Shown: positions 60,201-64,000 of the stretch, piece by piece
Layout: every line of letters begins with the position of its first letter
Numbering within the stretch: the first letter of the stretch is position 1
Assembly (NCBI GenBank): GCA_025403435.1
Contig: CM046327.1
Span: 10,408,218 to 10,472,217, forward strand
DNA length: 64,000 nucleotides
Direction of reading: 5' to 3'
Origin: Artocarpus heterophyllus
Taxonomy: Eukaryota > Streptophyta > Magnoliopsida > Rosales > Moraceae
Position numbers and translations under genes: made by a program
The notes under the pieces: generated by a model
Told to the model about the DNA's origin: nothing
Seen by the model: only the letters and a program-made list of their open reading frames with translations
Databases searched by the model: none

Positions 60201-60611
60201 CAGGCCTATGACATGCTTGAGTTAGCAAAGGAGAGCTTGTTAGATGCCATTCTGTTTATAAATGAGTGCTCCCAATCAAATGATCCCGATCTATCATTGC
60301 GGCAAAATAAGGTTCCTGACTATGCTGAGCGACTAGTCAAGAAGCAAATGCGTGCTGCATGGTTGTTTAGAGAGGCAGCTATCCAGCATGGAGGTGTCCA
60401 CTGTGAGGGTGATGCTTGCGACATCTATGGCCAAGAAACTGATGATTCAGAATGGGAGACAGCAAGTGAAAGTGATATAGGAAATGATGGAAGGGATGCA
60501 ATGGGTGATGAGGATGTCGATGATGATGATGATGATGATGATAATGAATGGAAGAATGATGATGAGAGAAAAGATAAATACGATAAGCCATCAGTGAAAG
60601 GTACTATCTAA
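57299..60611 (+). CDS. ARM-repeat and TPR domain protein, two coding exons, 624 aa
   Basis: Coding exons are 57299-58267 (323 codons, ending HK at AAG|GTAAGT) and 59706-60611 (301 codons plus stop, starting VIDKAVPAL after TTCTAG). The phase is kept across the intron. Start context AACATGG is good. The N-terminus has a Cys cluster (C8, C13, C16). Residues about 97-165 form ARM-like helices (AAHIIGSY, AGVIPPLVELL, VAIRALGHLATYAS). Residues about 400-510 form a TPR block (GNSLFSSGNIAGAASKYSEA, then YSNRAQCYLLLQQPLAAISD). The tail (about 570-615) is very acidic with eight consecutive Asp. Such ARM plus TPR proteins are known in plants; the TPR part resembles co-chaperone type repeats. A scaffold or chaperone-linked role is inference. 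The reading frame is intact and looks functional. Confidence 0.9.
58796..59175. mobile_element. MITE-like insertion in the coding intron
   Basis: The left end GGTCTGTTTGGCATTGCTT and right end, minus strand, GGGCCGTTTCGCAAAGCG then ATTGCTTTTGC form imperfect inverted termini typical of plant MITEs. Much of the 1438-bp intron is this element. The TSD is not clear (TAA on the left only). Confidence 0.5.
60518..60545 (+). repeat. GAT microsatellite encoding poly-Asp
   Basis: An uninterrupted GAT run encodes Asp in the acidic tail of the ARM/TPR protein. Length change here would keep the frame. Confidence 0.85.
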
Positions 60612-62320
60612 TAATGAAACTCAAATTTCATACGCAAATCTGATCTAAAAGAGGATTTTGATAAAAAGAATTTAATTACGTGTCCTATAAGCTTTGTTGA
60701 TAACATTTTATCTGATGGAAATCCATTTGTACCATGTCGGTAGTAGCTGCATTAATGATATCATCTAAATTTAAGATTGTGAAAAAGGAATCCTTAGCTC
60801 TTATTTAACGTTAAACTTAATGAGAGAGAAATTATGTATCTTGTTTGATTCCATGTTTGTGCCTTTTGTAACGTGAAAGAGCCATTTATGAGTTTGTTGG
60901 GTCCTGCTGTGTGAGCTCTTCGTTTAGTGTTCCATTTTGGGGCGGCTTGTTTCCTCCTGTCGTTTTCATGTCATCCTTTTCACAATATTTGGTTGAAAAC
61001 TGTTATATCTATCACTTGTCAAAGAACGAGTGCGTGTTTGAGCATTGGATGTCTAAACACCAGTTGCATACTTATTTGTACAGACCTTAAGCATGGATTC
61101 AATGTGCAGCTTGTTGAAAATGAACCATAAGACTCGGATCGAGGATTTACTGTCCATATCTTGAGCATGCAACAGCAGAAGTGAAAGGTGAAGAAACTAG
61201 CAACTTCAACACGGTTAGCACAGTTATCCTTCCTGTGGTCCATTGGCGACTGTCCTCCCCTTTGTCATGTTAAAGAGAGGGAAAGTTGTCCAGTTCTTGT
61301 GTTAAAATTTGAAGCTTGTTTTTATTATCTTCCTTTTTTTTTGGTATTATTATTGTTTCCAATTTTTCATGTTAAAGGTAAACTGTAGAAAAAAAAAAAA
61401 AAAAAAGATTGAAGTTTTGAGTCTTGAGAACGAATGAGTGTAGGGTGGTGAAGTCTTTTGAGTGAATTTAGAGTTAGAGGCTGTGTGTATATGAAGACGT
61501 TTAGGCTTTTGACATTAAACCATCGCTTTGTCAATACTTCCATCAGCGATTGTGGTTTTCTTTTGTCGTAATTAATCCATGGGAGAAATTGCTCAGCTCT
61601 TTTTTTTTAAAAAATTTTTTAATTTTTAATTTTTTAATTTATTGTTGGCTAAACAACGTAATAATGTCACATTCGTTATTGGTGCTTCAAAAACACATCT
61701 TATTTACGTGCGTATACGATTCGCGCTGCTAATTAATATAGGTTTCAATGATGGCTTAGGGTGACTTGACTGCATTACGGCAGTTGTGGCTTATGCATTC
61801 TTCTTCCTTTCGTAGTGTCAATGAGAGACGAAGACTTGTGGTTCTTAGAACTGATTGCTTTTATTTATTTTCGTTTTTAGTTTGTTTTATTATAAGGTTG
61901 TCTTTTCATTTTTGGATTGAGCTTCGATAGCGCATTGTTATTTTCTTTTTACTCCTGTATTTTTTTTTTCCCAATAATTTATTAATTTGAATGAAAATTT
62001 TAGTATGGGATGGATTCAAATTGGGATGTTCTGGAGGACTCATGTACTAGTTATACCCTTAAATAAAAAAAAAAAAAAAAAAAAAAAACTAGTTGTACAC
62101 TTTCATCATACATTTATTTTTAAAAGAATGGACAAGGAGATATTGTAATGAATAACATTTTAATGAGTGCACGTTCTAAAGAATTTGAAGTAAATAGTGT
62201 ATTTGTTTATGTAAATAGTTTATTTACTCTATGTGAGTAACTTATTTACTCTTAGTAAGTAAATTATTTACTAAAGGGACTTTAAGCTTTAATATTTTAC
62301 AATGGTTTGTGTGGGGGTAA
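60612..62320 (+). other. 3' UTR and downstream intergenic region
   Basis: The 3' UTR extends an unknown distance. Later plus-strand frames (for example at 61188-61388) lack protein character. Poly-A runs occur at about 61390 and 62068. A stretch at 62200-62275 repeats TTTACT/AGTAAA motifs. Confidence 0.45.
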
Positions 62321-62324
62321 AGAA

Positions 62325-62478
62325 ATTGGTTGATGCAGTGGTGGTGCATTCATAAACTTAATCGATGATGAAGCCTATGAGTTGTTGGTAGACTTGGCTT
62401 ATCCTTTTATAGTCAAGGACGAGCCTGTACAAAGGGAGGAGCACTTGGGGATATCTCAAGACAACACTCTTGAGTGAG
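62325..62478 (+). pseudogene. Short Ty3/gypsy gag relic
   Basis: The plus-strand frame reads GGAFINLIDDEAYELLVDLA, like the plant gypsy (Athila-type) gag block usually written GG-L-K-EAY-LLE-MA. It continues to a stop after about 45 codons. The rest of the element is not visible. Confidence 0.4.
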
Positions 62479-63300
62479 AAAGGGACTCAAGACTTGGTAA
62501 TTGAAGAAGAAATCCAAGAAGTCTTTAGAGTCCAAACCATTTGACAATGATATTTCCAAGTAAGTGAACTTATTAAATAATTTATATTTTAATTAAAGCA
62601 CTAGTTATTAAGGTGCAAGTCGGTTTTTCAAAGCTGGTAAACTTGTTTAATTGAAATTAGAATTAATAGCTCAAAAAGTCCTTATTCTTTTCTTTTTGAT
62701 TCAAGGATTGAAAAAAATTTTTGAACATCTTTTTTTATTAGTGAAAATTATCAAACTATCCTTCAAAATAATATGTTTAATTCATTATCTATAATCCTCA
62801 AAATAATTGATAAAAAAACTTAAAAATCTCTTTTAAAAAAAAAAAGGATAATATTAAGCGTTCTACTGAACCCTTTCTAAAAAGGCAGAAGAGATTAAGA
62901 AGAGAGGAAAATTTTATTAAAAAAAGAGAGAGAGAACGAAAGATGGGATGCTTGCCAGCGTCGGAAGAGGAAGAGGTCTCACCGACACGACGCCGTCTAA
63001 GAGACAGAAGGAGGAGTGCACCCACGTGAACCTAGGACCATCGCCATATGGGCAAGAGAGACTGGGCGAGATTTGGGCAAAGTCCATCATCGAACCGGAG
63101 CTTCTGTCGCCACGCGAACCTGGGACGTCACGAAGTCCACCGCGAACTTCTTGTATTCTTCTACTCTGCAATTACAAATCTACTCTCGAATTTAATATTA
63201 TGTTTACTACTTGAAGATCTTGTTCCAACCCAAAAAAGAAACCGAAAAGAAATGTCATACAGATTCCATACGTCAAGGTGAGAAAAGATCAATTTTATAT
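62479..63300. other. Intergenic; GC-richer block at 62940-63240
   Basis: The block at 62940-63240 has open frames on both strands (up to 88 codons) without a domain. It carries one arm of an inverted repeat shared with 63720-63757. It may be a transposon fragment or an exon remnant. Confidence 0.35.
63048..63083. repeat. Inverted repeat arm, partner at 63720-63757
   Basis: On the minus strand GACTTTGCCCA then CTCTCTTGCC; the same blocks with the same spacing occur on the plus strand at 63720-63752. By eye about 30 of 37 positions agree. Confidence 0.55.
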
Positions 63301-63409
63301 TTGTAATCCAAATGGTTTACCAGGTGAGGCGTACAATATGTAAAATTAAATTAAAGGGCATTTTAGTAAATATAATTTTAAAAACTAAAGCTTTTTTTTT
63401 AAGTAGTTT

Positions 63410-63625
63410 GCTTTGGCCCACAATATCTAATCAAAGAAAAAGTCTCTTCGGTTCAAACGGGTTATAGCCTGGGCTTTTCACCTGTTCTATTATTGTGGGA
63501 CCCACATAGTAAGACTTGGGTTTATGAGAGGCCCAAGATGTGACCCGTTTCCGCCGTATGGTGCTGCTCCTAGTCAAAAACCGTTATATATATAACCTGT
63601 GTGTCCACAGGAGCATCAACAAATC
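63410..63625 (+). promoter_or_regulatory. Probable promoter and leader facing right
   Basis: GGCCCA/TGGGCT motifs near 63415, 63473 and 63530 resemble plant site II elements (TGGGCY). They are followed by TATATATATAACC near 63585 and a leader with ACACAAAAATACAAAA repeats. A gene start beyond 63700 is suggested, but no coding sequence can be confirmed before the window ends. Confidence 0.4.
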
Positions 63626-64000
63626 AAAAGAACACAAAAATACAAAACGCACAAAAATACAAAAAATTCCCCACAGACATTCTCTCTCTTCCTCTCCACC
63701 GTCATCCAGGTCGGTTACAGACTTTGCCCAGGTTTCTCCCAATCTCTCTTGCCTACATCACACAGGCTTGTAAGGATCGGCAATGGATTCATGGGATCCA
63801 TGAGCATCTTTAATGGAATAGGAAATTGATATGTTAATAAAAATTTTAACATTTAAGTGTATTTTTTAATATATGTTATTTTTAATATTAAATTTGTTAT
63901 ATGTTAAATTTTATACAATAAATTTAACATTTGATTTTTATTAATTTATAGATTGGTTTTTGTTCCTTAATAACTACAATATTCTTCATTTTTAATTTTC
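63626..64000. other. Window edge, unassigned
   Basis: Frames of up to 77 codons begin at 63540-63601, without domains. From 63830 the sequence is strongly AT-rich. Nothing further is supported. Confidence 0.35.

Noticed and set aside
60379..60591. His-rich minus-strand frame
   Set aside because: Shadow of the GAT/poly-Asp region of the ARM/TPR coding exon.
1..64000. tRNA, rRNA or snoRNA genes
   Set aside because: No cloverleaf-compatible A and B boxes, rRNA core or box C/D pairs were recognised by eye; a covariance-model search would settle it.

Overview
The window is AT-rich nuclear DNA from a flowering plant, most likely a eudicot. It holds CACTA, hAT, Tourist-like and foldback DNA transposons, a LINE relic, Ty1/copia elements and solo LTRs of a long-LTR family. 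The only convincing host gene is a two-coding-exon ARM-repeat/TPR gene at the right. The species cannot be named from sequence alone. No CRISPR array, operon, rRNA or tRNA was recognised.

Layout. 1-3448: AT-rich DNA around an unidentified GC-rich block (about 900-1810). 3449-6474: a non-autonomous CACTA element with a 3-bp GAT target-site duplication (TSD), filled with an array of near-perfect palindromes. 6590-9592: a decayed LINE 3' end whose tail is present twice; the first copy carries a solo LTR and a Tourist-like MITE, and the second shows both pre-insertion sites. 9605-10040: the 5' end of a broken copia element. 12258-15312: a 3.1-kb solo LTR. 16019-28884: a direct tandem duplication of a 6.4-6.5 kb noncoding unit. 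30059-44718: one copia element (TSD CCAAC, minus strand) invaded by two solo LTRs of one family, one in its 3' LTR and one in gag. 46507-51673: a second copia element (TSD AAATT, minus strand). 52195-53248: a hAT-like element. 55.85-61 kb: the ARM/TPR gene with a 5'-UTR intron and a MITE-like insertion in its coding intron. 62.3 kb: a short gypsy gag relic. 63.4-63.6 kb: a probable promoter facing right.

How the parts fit. The TSDs and pre-insertion sites give a relative history: copia-1 landed first, then two solo LTRs entered it; the LINE tail was duplicated before or around the time the MITE and the small solo LTR arrived. Both copia elements carry damage dominated by C-to-T and G-to-A changes, including an amber codon just before the protease DSG motif and a His-to-Tyr change in the gag zinc knuckle in both. 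The least explained pieces are the 6.4-kb tandem unit, the palindrome array of the CACTA element, and a five-fold, 10-11 bp phased W-box array kept in two solo LTRs.
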